From the NCBI GenBank assembly GCA_031266665.1, contig JAISAO010000106.1, positions 24,374 through 88,373 of the forward strand: 64,000 bases of DNA, in the 5' to 3' direction. Below are positions 1 through 8,061 of this stretch, piece by piece. The notes beneath the pieces are model-generated. The model was not told the DNA's origin. It saw nothing but the letters and a program-made list of their open reading frames with translations, and did no database searches. Position 1 is the stretch's first letter. Each line of letters starts with the position of its first letter. The DNA is from Propionibacteriaceae bacterium (lineage in GTDB: Bacteria; Actinomycetota; Actinomycetes; Propionibacteriales; Propionibacteriaceae). The position numbers and the translations under genes are program-made.

Positions 1-806
1 TCGACTTCTCCGACATCGACGCCATCCGCCGGACGGTCGAGTACTGCACCGGCCTGCCGGTCGGCCCGCGCCAACCCTACGCCGGCGACCTGGTTTACAC
101 CGCCTTCTCCGGCTCCCACCAGGACGCCATTAAGAAGGGCTTGGAAGACTTGGAGCAGCGGGCCGGGTTGGCCGGCCAGACCATCCACAGCATCGACTGG
201 GAGGCCCCCTACCTGCCGATCGACCCCTATGACGTCGGCCGGACCTACGAGGCCGTCATCCGGGTCAACTCCCAGTCCGGCAAGGGCGGCATGGCCTACC
301 TGATGAAGGCCGACCATCACTTCGACCTGCCCCGGCGCCTCCAGATCGAGTTCTCCCGCGTCGTCCAGGCCTACTCCGACCGGGCCGGCCGCGAGGTCGC
401 CAGCGCCGAGCTGGGCCAGCTGTTCGAGGACGAGTACCTGCGCGAGACCTTCCCGCTGGCCCTGGTCAAGGTCTCGTCGGTCTCCCAGAACGGCGGCTAC
501 CAGGTCAACGCCACCGTCACCGACCACGGCCGAGAGCGCGTCATCAGCGGCCGGGGCAATGGCCCGCTGTCGGCCTTCGTGGCCGCCCTGGGCCTGATCG
601 GCTACCAGCTCAAGGTCTGCGACTACGCCGAGCACGCCCTGTCGGCCGGCGGCGACGCCCAGGCCGCCGCCTACGTCGAGGCCGAGATCACCGGCGCCGA
701 CGGCCAGGCCCACGTCTGGTGGGGGGTGGGTGTCGACTCATCGATCATGACGGCCAGCATCAGGGCCCTCTGCGGGGCCGTCTGCCGGGCCGAGCGCCAG
801 TCCTGA
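1..806 (+). CDS. leuA: 2-isopropylmalate synthase, C-terminal part (5' truncated by window)
   Basis: First committed step of leucine synthesis: acetyl-CoA plus 2-oxoisovalerate gives 2-isopropylmalate. The reading frame is open from base 3 and stops at 804-806; the N-terminal part lies outside the window. What is visible is the end of the TIM barrel (FSGSHQDAIKKG), the linker with WEAPYLPIDP and GKGGMAYL typical of the long actinobacterial LeuA, and the C-terminal leucine-binding regulatory domain (GNGPLSAFVAALG, GVGVDSSIMTASI). Codon use is strongly GC-rich, unlike the island that starts about 100 bases downstream. In actinobacteria leuA often lies near recO and uppS; here those genes are found only after the 12-kb RiPP island, so the island probably entered next to leuA. 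Confidence 0.95.
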   Translation, partial: DFSDIDAIRRTVEYCTGLPVGPRQPYAGDLVYTAFSGSHQDAIKKGLEDLEQRAGLAGQTIHSIDWEAPYLPIDPYDVGRTYEAVIRVNSQSGKGGMAYLMKADHHFDLPRRLQIEFSRVVQAYSDRAGREVASAELGQLFEDEYLRETFPLALVKVSSVSQNGGYQVNATVTDHGRERVISGRGNGPLSAFVAALGLIGYQLKVCDYAEHALSAGGDAQAAAYVEAEITGADGQAHVWWGVGVDSSIMTASIRALCGAVCRAERQS

Positions 807-901
807 ATCACCGACTCTCCGTCCGTACGGGGCCGCCAGCCCGTGGGGCCGGCCATGGACGGGCGGGTGCCCAAGGAGACAAAACAGTCTGTTGGAGGGG
901 G

Positions 902-931
902 TTGACACGAGGTTAGGCCAGTGGTTAAATA
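902..931 (+). promoter_or_regulatory. Likely sigma70-type promoter of the RiPP operon
   Basis: A perfect -35 TTGACA (902-907) is followed after 18 bases by TAAATA (926-931). The expected transcript start is near 938, giving a short leader before the first radical SAM gene at 968, whose SD-like GAGGAG lies just upstream. It sits where the sequence changes from GC-rich leuA DNA to the AT-richer island, and no other comparable promoter is obvious before the downstream genes, which are tightly packed. Confidence 0.55.
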
Positions 932-967
932 CGGAACAGCACTCGTTGCAGCCCCCGAGGAGACAGT

Positions 968-3010
968 ATGGACCAGCTTGACTTCACTGAGTTGGGCGGC
1001 ATTGCCTCTCTCCTGAGCGCTCAGCGGGTGGATTCGATTCCAAGCCTGGCAGAGGCCCAAGAGTCTAGTTTTTCGGTCATAGACGTCCGTCTTCCCAGAC
1101 GATGCCCAGATTCTAAATTAGGGGGGGTAACTGACCGTCTAGGGGGAGATGTCCTGCTGTGTCGTAAGGACGTTGAGGTTGTTGTTCCGCCCGTATTTCC
1201 GGTTGATTCGCCTGCTCTTGGAGCAACAATTATAGCCGATATGGCTAGGTCATCTGGCTGGACCGCCAGTGTCGTCTACGCTCCCTTGATGTTCTCGCCC
1301 GACAGTGATGCTTTGGCCTATTCAGTGGCGACTCCCACTATGTACCGCCCGATCTACCGAGACACGGCGCTAGATAACTTCTCTGATCAGGTTGTCGACG
1401 CATTATCGGAGGATGCCATTCGCGTGAATGAATGGCCAAGAGAGAAGTCCTTCGACAACGTCCGTCCGTATTTGCAGAGACTCTTCGCTGATTATGGCCG
1501 CCAAGCCACCCGAGTGGTATGTGATGTAGCTGCTGGCATAACTGCGCTTCGGCCCGCTCCAGCCGTTGTTGCTCTGTCTATTACCGTGGACGCACAGAAG
1601 CTTCCTGGCGCGGCCATTGCGGCTGAGTTGCGCCGTCGCGGTTATTCTGGAATCATCATGGCTGGCGGCTCTGCTCTTGATGGAGGCATGGGTCTGGCCT
1701 TACTCAGATCTTTCGCCGAGTTTGATGCCGTCCTCTTAGGAGAGGCAGAGTCTAACTGGCTGGATTTCTTGGGCGCATTGTCTTCCGACTGGTCTGAGAA
1801 CGAAGTCATTCCTGGGCTCACGGTTCGTCGGGGCGACGATGTGCGCGCTAATCCCACCGCTATACCGAGTTCGCTCTGGGAACTAGGGGGTAGTGCCTTC
1901 GATCAGTTCACGAGCCAGTTCTCTCTATCAGGCCGCGGGGATCCAGTGGCTCTCACCGCTGAGAGTTCGCGCGGTTGCTGGTGGGCCGACAGGCAACGTT
2001 GCACATTTTGTGCTGTCGATCCTGTGGCACATCCTTACCGTACGCACAACGAGACTTATGTGGCAAACTTCCTGTCCGAAACATGGAAGACGTGGCATCC
2101 ACTTCAGATTAATATGACCGACTCGTGTATGCCGAGACTGCGCCACTCACGGATCGCTCAAAGGCTCGGTTCCGCTCCTAGCCACAACGATTGGGCGCTC
2201 TACTATGAAGTTAAATCAACACTCACGCGAGCAGAATTGGCCCAACTCAAAGAGATCGGTCTGACTGAGATCCAGCCAGGCATTGAATCATTTAGCACCG
2301 AGACGCTCCGCGATTTCCGCAAGGGTGCTACCAGACTTCAACATGTGAACCTACTTAAATGGAGTCAAGCCTACGGATTGAGAGTGACTTATCCGATCAT
2401 TTATGGATCGCCCTACGAGACTGCAGATAGACTCCATGACATGGTCCAGCTAATGGGTTTAATTCACCATTTAAGTCCCCCCATGCGGCTCAATCGGCTA
2501 CGACTCTACCGGGGTAGCTTCTATTGGCAGCATAGCGGCGACTTCGATTTTCAAGATGCTACTCCACTCGAATGTGATCGCTTGGCTTATGGCTTGCCTG
2601 ACGACGAACTGATGGATTTAGTTTTTCAGTGTAATTACACCTGCACCTCACAGCGTTCAGTCGAATACTTGATCGCCCTTGATGATTTGACGGATGCCTG
2701 GGTTTCTTGGCGGCAAGACTTCGCATACTCGCGACTTGTCCTGGCTGACTCTGACGATGCAATTGTCATTACTCGCACCGATCCAAGCGGAGCCACTATC
2801 TCTGTGATTGATCGCCCAGAAGCTATGGGCGTTCTCCGAGCCTGTCAGGAAGTTGCGAACTTGGAACGAGTGAGAGTAGAACTTGGCTTAGACAAAAATG
2901 TTTTTGTCTCCGTGTTGCAAGACCTGGAGGCGGATGGACTAATCATCAAAGAAGGAGGTCGCGCACTGACGTTACCAATTCCGCTTCAGGCCAGATCAGA
3001 GATTCCCTGA
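968..3010 (+). CDS. B12-binding radical SAM RiPP maturase, copy 1
   Basis: A 680-aa protein of the 'RiPP maturation radical SAM protein 1' type, whose members are thought to C-methylate or otherwise modify precursor peptides. The family hallmark is the CX7CX2C cluster site with a GCWW start: C337, C345, C348. A Rossmann-like cobalamin domain spans roughly residues 68-265 (VVPPVFPVDSPALGA; MAGGSALDGG at 231-240). The canonical DxHxxG cobalamin motif is absent; VDAQKLPG occupies its place. The last ~70 residues look like a winged helix ending LTLPIP, shared with the second copy. Residues 1-65 are an extension with no counterpart in copy 2. GAGGAG six bases before the ATG supports the start. It is first in the operon, directly before the precursor-like gene. 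The substrate and the reaction (C-methylation is the best guess) are inferred. Confidence 0.85.
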   Translation: MDQLDFTELGGIASLLSAQRVDSIPSLAEAQESSFSVIDVRLPRRCPDSKLGGVTDRLGGDVLLCRKDVEVVVPPVFPVDSPALGATIIADMARSSGWTASVVYAPLMFSPDSDALAYSVATPTMYRPIYRDTALDNFSDQVVDALSEDAIRVNEWPREKSFDNVRPYLQRLFADYGRQATRVVCDVAAGITALRPAPAVVALSITVDAQKLPGAAIAAELRRRGYSGIIMAGGSALDGGMGLALLRSFAEFDAVLLGEAESNWLDFLGALSSDWSENEVIPGLTVRRGDDVRANPTAIPSSLWELGGSAFDQFTSQFSLSGRGDPVALTAESSRGCWWADRQRCTFCAVDPVAHPYRTHNETYVANFLSETWKTWHPLQINMTDSCMPRLRHSRIAQRLGSAPSHNDWALYYEVKSTLTRAELAQLKEIGLTEIQPGIESFSTETLRDFRKGATRLQHVNLLKWSQAYGLRVTYPIIYGSPYETADRLHDMVQLMGLIHHLSPPMRLNRLRLYRGSFYWQHSGDFDFQDATPLECDRLAYGLPDDELMDLVFQCNYTCTSQRSVEYLIALDDLTDAWVSWRQDFAYSRLVLADSDDAIVITRTDPSGATISVIDRPEAMGVLRACQEVANLERVRVELGLDKNVFVSVLQDLEADGLIIKEGGRALTLPIPLQARSEIP

Positions 3011-3061
3011 CGTCTGGCCATGCCTTTACCGACTAATTCTAATGATTCAGAAAGGAAAACC

Positions 3062-3814
3062 GTGACTGATCAAATCACCGATGATTCCTCAACGGCTAGG
3101 GTGCCACTGAAAATCATCGATCAAGAGCAACTCAAAGAAATCAAGCGACTGTATCAGGAAGACATGGATTTTGCCCGTCAACTCGAAGCAGATCCGAAAA
3201 CCGCTCTGGCCGAGCACGACCTCGATAGGGAGATTCCCTGTTTGGCGGATTGTGACACCCTGGGCGACTTGCTGGCTCGTACTCCAGCCGAGGCTTACGC
3301 CCCAACTCTCGAATCCCTCAACCTCCTCGTCACCCACCCTGGGTATGAAGTCCCTAAAGGAGCTGGCGCTAACGTCTCGGCTGCGGTGAATGCAGTTGTT
3401 GTCGCCAATGCGGTCGGATACCATGAGGCCGTTGTTGCGGAGATGGGTGCGGTTGGGCTCATCGCCGTTGTCGGACTCGTGGCTGTTATCGTGGGTGCAC
3501 CGCCCCGTCGCACAGGACTGCGTGTGTGTGCTCCGAGCCTGAGGCTTGCAGACACTTTCGAGGGTGAAGAAGTCTTCCAATTCTTGTCCAGCCAAGGCTT
3601 GGGCGAAGCTCGTCAGTTCAGCACTCTGCGGCGGGGAGTGCTGGACGGAGAAATCATCGAAACGTACTTGACCGACGATGGGTTCGAGAACCGTACAACA
3701 AGGTATGAGTTCGATGGCTCCAAGATCGAGATCGATTCACTGATCGGAGTGGATGAGATCACAATTCTCCGCTGTTCCGTGAAGATGATAGACCAAGTCG
3801 CAGTAGTGGTCTGA
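3062..3814 (+). CDS. Candidate RiPP precursor: NHLP-like leader, internal hexad core, C-terminal domain
   Basis: A 250-aa product from GTG 3062, chosen over the in-frame ATG at 3020 because GAAAGGA lies 5-11 bases before the GTG. Residues 20-60 resemble nitrile-hydratase-like leader peptides (FARQLEADPKTALAEHDLD). Residues 101-146 form a Val/Ala/Gly-rich stretch with Asn at 104, 110 and 116, exactly six apart; positions 122, 128, 134 and 140 (E, M, I, V) continue the register, each followed by Ala or Gly. Such NX5N spacing is typical of polytheonamide-type proteusin cores. Unusually, residues 150-250 form a further charged, probably folded domain with C156 and C238. The gene lies between two B12-type radical SAM genes. 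The precursor role is an inference; a membrane protein with one helix at about 130-146 is the alternative. Confidence 0.65.
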   Translation: MTDQITDDSSTARVPLKIIDQEQLKEIKRLYQEDMDFARQLEADPKTALAEHDLDREIPCLADCDTLGDLLARTPAEAYAPTLESLNLLVTHPGYEVPKGAGANVSAAVNAVVVANAVGYHEAVVAEMGAVGLIAVVGLVAVIVGAPPRRTGLRVCAPSLRLADTFEGEEVFQFLSSQGLGEARQFSTLRRGVLDGEIIETYLTDDGFENRTTRYEFDGSKIEIDSLIGVDEITILRCSVKMIDQVAVVV

Positions 3815-3867
3815 TCTAATCGTTCGAGACCCGGCCAGTTAAAGCGGGAAAGGAGTGTGACACCACG

Positions 3868-5814
3868 ATGAGAGTAACTATTGTCGTGGCTCCCTTTACC
3901 CGATCTAACTGGCCGTCTCTCGGCGCTGAGCAAGTTGCCACAATTATTCGTACCGCCGGGCATGAAGCACGAGTAATCTACGCCACGCTACTAGGACTGA
4001 CGGACATGTTCTTTGAGGAAGATCCAGGAGCGCCTGCCCTGTTCACCCCGATTTATTACTCAAGTCTGAGCTTCAGAGATGCAGCGGTAGGATTGGTGTC
4101 GCGGCTAACATCTGATCAAGGTAAGTCTACTTCTATGGGAATGGAAGTTCCTGAAGGTACTAGTTCGGATCTTATCCGACGTTATTTGCATGGGATGAGG
4201 CAAGCTGAACAGATGACCAATGAGGCTGTGGACGAAATTCTGTGCGGCCCTTGGCCTGACGTGATCGGGTTCAGTGTATCTAACGATCATCAAAAGATGC
4301 CCTCTGCCGCTGTTGCTAAGAAAATCAAAGAATCTGGCTTCACAGGCTGCGTATTTGCTGGAGGATCCGCGCTCGACGGAGAGATGGGTGTCGAATTCCT
4401 TCGCCTGTTTACCGAGTTTGATGCGGTGCTGCGAGGAGAAGTAGAGGACACTCTACCAGATTTCCTCAATCAGGTGAATAGCGGTTACGGAATGTTCAGC
4501 AAAATTCCGGGAGCCTGCTACAGAGATGTTGAAGGGAACCTTCAGGTTGAGCCCACCGGTATAGTTTCTGGCAAGTTCACAGAACTGCCATCGCCGGACT
4601 ACTCATCTTTTATCGAACAAATGTTACGACGTCCGCCTGCTAGAGCTGACGAAGGTATCACCCTCATGGCTGAAACATCACGCAGTTGTTGGTGGGGTGA
4701 AAAACATCAATGTCTTTTCTGTGGCGTTGACTCAAAGACTCGTCCCTTTCGACAAAAAGATGCGGAAGCGGCCGTGGCGGATTTAGTACAATTATGGGAT
4801 CAATACCGCCCAAGCAAAATTATTTTAACAGATTCTATATTGCCAAGACGAGATATGGAGCAATATCTGCATCGTTTATACGAGGAGAATATGACCAGAA
4901 ACTGGCAGCTCTTTTATGAAGTGAAATCAACGCTGCGAAGAAGAGATCTTGCTAGGTTACGATGCGCCGGTGTAGCTCAAGTGCAAGCAGGAATTGAATC
5001 TTTTTCAACAAATACGCTAGTCCGTATGAATAAAGGAGCCACCGGATTGCAACAGGTCAACTTCCTTAAATGGGCTAAAGCCTATCAAATCCACGTTGGA
5101 TATCCTTTGCTTGTGGGTACTCCTGGAGAGTCCGCATCCGATTTGAAGCTACAGGCAGAAATACTTGGACTCATCAGTCACTTGGAGCCGCCAACACGAG
5201 TTAATCGCTTGTGCCTTCTTCGAGGGTCTCCGTATTTTGATTCCCCTGGCCAATTCTCACTGTCTAATGTACGTCCGTTTGACATAAGCGAATGGACTTA
5301 TCAAGCGACATGTGATCAAGTAGCACGACTTGAAGGAGAACTCGATTACCATTCGGAAGAATGGTGTGCCGACGAATACCAAGAGGCTCTACGAAACTTA
5401 AAAATTACGGTGGACAGACTGCATCGGAGAATTAATCCAGAAATGTTCTATTACTGTGCTAATAACGAAGCTTGGGTTGTGACACGAAGCGACTCAAAGG
5501 GCGCTATGACTATTGCTGTGGTCTCAGATCCAGTCGAATTAGCAATTCTTCGTGTTTGTGAAGATATCGGGACTCGGTCCACATTGGTCAAGAAGGCTGG
5601 TTTTGATATGAATTCGGTTGATACGGCTATAGATAAGCTTTCTCGGCGAGGGCTGCTGCTGATAGAAGGGCAGAGAATGCTCACTCTTCCGATCCCGGCG
5701 AGCGTTAACGCCGAAAGCGACGCTGACTGGTTTGCAGATCCTTGGGAAAGTGATAAGAGAAGTCAATTGTCTGACGACAATATTTGTCAACGACGAATTT
5801 TGGATGGAGTTTGA
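3868..5814 (+). CDS. B12-binding radical SAM RiPP maturase, copy 2
   Basis: A 648-aa paralogue of the enzyme encoded at 968-3010. It starts directly in the cobalamin-type fold (MRVTIVVAPFTRSNWPSLGA). The cluster cysteines are C274, C282 and C285 in the same CX7CX2C arrangement (SCWWGEKHQCLFC). The DxHxxG position reads NDHQKMPSA, so the histidine is kept but the spacing is not canonical; the glycine-rich AGGSALDGEMG follows. Further conserved blocks shared by both copies are LFYEVKSTL or LYYEVKSTL, QAGIESFST or QPGIESFST, NKGATGLQQVNFLKW or RKGATRLQHVNLLKW, and the C-terminal winged-helix-like region ending MLTLPIP. SD-like GGAAAGGAG ends 12 bases before the ATG, a long spacing. Two divergent copies suggest two different sites or residue types are modified. 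The reaction is inferred from family membership. Confidence 0.85.
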   Translation: MRVTIVVAPFTRSNWPSLGAEQVATIIRTAGHEARVIYATLLGLTDMFFEEDPGAPALFTPIYYSSLSFRDAAVGLVSRLTSDQGKSTSMGMEVPEGTSSDLIRRYLHGMRQAEQMTNEAVDEILCGPWPDVIGFSVSNDHQKMPSAAVAKKIKESGFTGCVFAGGSALDGEMGVEFLRLFTEFDAVLRGEVEDTLPDFLNQVNSGYGMFSKIPGACYRDVEGNLQVEPTGIVSGKFTELPSPDYSSFIEQMLRRPPARADEGITLMAETSRSCWWGEKHQCLFCGVDSKTRPFRQKDAEAAVADLVQLWDQYRPSKIILTDSILPRRDMEQYLHRLYEENMTRNWQLFYEVKSTLRRRDLARLRCAGVAQVQAGIESFSTNTLVRMNKGATGLQQVNFLKWAKAYQIHVGYPLLVGTPGESASDLKLQAEILGLISHLEPPTRVNRLCLLRGSPYFDSPGQFSLSNVRPFDISEWTYQATCDQVARLEGELDYHSEEWCADEYQEALRNLKITVDRLHRRINPEMFYYCANNEAWVVTRSDSKGAMTIAVVSDPVELAILRVCEDIGTRSTLVKKAGFDMNSVDTAIDKLSRRGLLLIEGQRMLTLPIPASVNAESDADWFADPWESDKRSQLSDDNICQRRILDGV

Positions 5815-5816
5815 GA

Positions 5817-6914
5817 ATGACTGGTTCGTATGTGATGAATGGTCTCAACGGTCATCTTTTGACCTTTTCTGTTACTGATAATTGTCCAGCCAGATGTGCC
5901 CACTGCCTGGCATGTTCAGGTCCAAGCGAAACAGCTCGGCTCCTGTCCGGCGAGATCTTAGAGGCTTATCGTCAAGCTAAGGAATTGTATGATATTCGTG
6001 TCGTCGTGTTTACTGGAGGGGAACCAACGACTCTGGGTGATGACTTATTTGAGGCGATTGCTGGAATTAGTATGCAAGGCGTAATGACACGGATGGTGAC
6101 CAACGCGTGTTGGGCGAGTGATGATGAAGGCGCGTATCAGATTATCCGTCAATTGAGGGAAGCCGGGCTTGACGAGATCAACTTTAGTCTGGATGACTTT
6201 CATGCCGCTTGGATTCCTCCAGAAAACGTTAAACGGGCTTACAAAGCTGCGAGAAGTGCTGGATTCTCGGCAGTAGTATTGGCTTTAGCCGCAGGGCCAC
6301 TCAGTCGAATTAATATCGATTGGATACATCGCCACATTGATTCCGATATACCAGTGGTCCATCAAGAGGTTGCTGAACAGGTAGAAGAACCGCTCACGGA
6401 GCGTGATGGCACTGTCTATGAGATCTCTGTCCACGGTTATTCTCGAGTGGGTCGGGGTCGGCGTCTGCGTGATGATCTCGTCACGTCAGATCCGTTGCTT
6501 TCAAAATTGCATTACAGCTGCCGTGAAGTTATGAATACAATTGTCGTTAACCCGCAGTCCGAGGTGGGGGCTTGCTGTGGCCTTCGGTTCCACGGAAACC
6601 CAGTTCTAGAATTAGGTAGCCTCAAACATAATACCTTTGCTGAAATACTCCGTGAAGGGCTGAAACGGACGCTGATTCAGGCATTGCGTCTATTAGGCCC
6701 TAAGTATTTGCTGGACTCAGCTCGACGAGTTAACCCTGAAATTCAACCGCGTGCGGCCTATGGCCATATTTGTGAGATCTGCGAAGATCTGACTTCAGAT
6801 CCGCGAGTTTTGGTCGCGCTGTCCATTATAGAAAATGACATCATTGATGAAATTCACGCTAGAGAAAAATTCGTAGAAATGCAGCGGGAACATGACGCAG
6901 TCGTACCCAGGTAG
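5817..6914 (+). CDS. Radical SAM enzyme with SPASM-like C-terminal cysteines
   Basis: A 365-aa radical SAM protein without a B12 domain. CX3CX2C (C23, C27, C30) binds the catalytic 4Fe-4S cluster; FTGGEP (65-70) is the SAM-binding GGE motif; SLDDFH (124-129) is a conserved strand end. The C-terminal part has C235, C253, C254, C319 and C322, an arrangement like SPASM/twitch domains that hold auxiliary clusters. ATG 5817 is preceded by GGAG at 5806-5809, so the in-frame codon upstream at 5784, which overlaps the previous gene, is unlikely to be the start. The stop of the previous gene is two bases before this ATG, implying translational coupling. A peptide-modifying role (epimerisation, cross-link or oxidation) is likely from context; which one cannot be told. 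Confidence 0.8.
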   Translation: MTGSYVMNGLNGHLLTFSVTDNCPARCAHCLACSGPSETARLLSGEILEAYRQAKELYDIRVVVFTGGEPTTLGDDLFEAIAGISMQGVMTRMVTNACWASDDEGAYQIIRQLREAGLDEINFSLDDFHAAWIPPENVKRAYKAARSAGFSAVVLALAAGPLSRINIDWIHRHIDSDIPVVHQEVAEQVEEPLTERDGTVYEISVHGYSRVGRGRRLRDDLVTSDPLLSKLHYSCREVMNTIVVNPQSEVGACCGLRFHGNPVLELGSLKHNTFAEILREGLKRTLIQALRLLGPKYLLDSARRVNPEIQPRAAYGHICEICEDLTSDPRVLVALSIIENDIIDEIHAREKFVEMQREHDAVVPR

Positions 6915-6921
6915 GTATTTT

Positions 6922-8058
6922 ATGGAAGGCGCTGATGCTTCGGCAAGACTCCCGCTCGCCTTAGCCTTGGAAGAATCAGGGTTAGATGTAATCTTAGACA
7001 GCTTGCCGGCCGCCGTCAGAAATCCGCATAATGTTCGCTTGGCGTGTGGACAGTCAGAAGGTTTAGGGGCTTTGGCTTCTAGCATTCTGCGGTTATTTGT
7101 CTATGGTGACTCCGTTGCGATCTCTGATTTGCCATCACAGATAAGCGAAGGTCTTACCCCATTGGTGAAGTCTGGGTTTTGCACGACAAATCTTGATGGA
7201 AGATTTCAACTGTCGAATCTGACGGTGACAAGAGTGCAAGGACTTTGGTACTTTTATCAGTTTCCAACTCCCGAGATGACTCTTTATTTCGGAGATGACA
7301 CCCTTAGTTTGATTAATCGTCTACCCTCATGTGTGGGGGCGGCTCTTGATCTTTGCAGCGGGCCAGGTGCTATCGGGTTGACACTTGCCCAAAGAGGAGC
7401 CATTGTTACTGCAGGGGAAATTAACCCTATAGCCTTGGAGCTATCGACAATAAATGCTGCCATGAATGGGTTAAGCGAAGTTTATAGGCCAAGATTAGGT
7501 AACCTACTTGATGTGGTTGAACCGAATGAACTTTTCGATGTAGTGGCCTGGAATCCTCCCCTTGTTCCAGTCCCCCCCAACTTGAGTTACCCATTTGTTG
7601 GAGATGGTGGGCTAGATGGAATGACTGTGACGTGGCGAGTCTTATCGCAAGTCGGTGATGTTCTGACGGACAGAGGAAGAGCACAGACTCTGGGTGTCAC
7701 TTTGGCCAGTGACGGGCGCATGTTAGCCTTACATAAACTAGAGGAAGTTGCTCGAAAACAGAAATTGAGCATCCATGTCACCGTGACGGGCCGCTGGACA
7801 ACCAAAGCCGCTCACCCTTGGTGCCAAATGCTTGCCCGAACCATACTTGGTGCCAATGGTGAAATGCCGTCGAGTGCGAATTGCTCAGCATTGAGTGAGG
7901 TGCTTGAATCTTCTTATTCAGACGCTAAAGCGAACGAGGTGATCTACTACTATCTGCGGGCCTGTCATGGGAAGCCAACAGTTCGTATAGTTGATTTTGC
8001 GCCAATGCCCGTGAATGGATTATCTGGTGGTTGGTATGCGCCGTTAGAAGGTGTATAG
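6922..8058 (+). CDS. Class I SAM-dependent methyltransferase (NPP motif)
   Basis: About 378 aa. The SAM-binding glycine loop is DLCSGPGA from residue 143, and NPPL at 211-214 is the catalytic motif IV of N-methyltransferases that act on amide or amino nitrogens, such as HemK/PrmC and RlmG relatives. The N-terminal ~110 residues look like a winged-helix substrate domain (SDLPSQISEGLTPLVKSGF). The start is ambiguous: ATG 6892 overlaps the previous gene by 23 bases, while ATG 6922 has CAGGTAGG just upstream and is preferred. In context it may methylate the peptide product, for example Asn side-chain nitrogens as PoyE does in polytheonamide synthesis, but no direct similarity to PoyE was demonstrated. 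Confidence 0.7.
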   Translation: MEGADASARLPLALALEESGLDVILDSLPAAVRNPHNVRLACGQSEGLGALASSILRLFVYGDSVAISDLPSQISEGLTPLVKSGFCTTNLDGRFQLSNLTVTRVQGLWYFYQFPTPEMTLYFGDDTLSLINRLPSCVGAALDLCSGPGAIGLTLAQRGAIVTAGEINPIALELSTINAAMNGLSEVYRPRLGNLLDVVEPNELFDVVAWNPPLVPVPPNLSYPFVGDGGLDGMTVTWRVLSQVGDVLTDRGRAQTLGVTLASDGRMLALHKLEEVARKQKLSIHVTVTGRWTTKAAHPWCQMLARTILGANGEMPSSANCSALSEVLESSYSDAKANEVIYYYLRACHGKPTVRIVDFAPMPVNGLSGGWYAPLEGV

Positions 8059-8061
8059 CGA

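Noticed and set aside
3020..3061. Upstream ATG 3020 as the start of the precursor-like protein
   Set aside because: GTG 3062 has a well-placed SD-like GAAAGGA; nothing comparable lies before 3020.
5784..5816. Upstream start for the third radical SAM enzyme
   Set aside because: It would overlap the previous gene by 31 bases and lacks an SD, whereas ATG 5817 follows GGAG.
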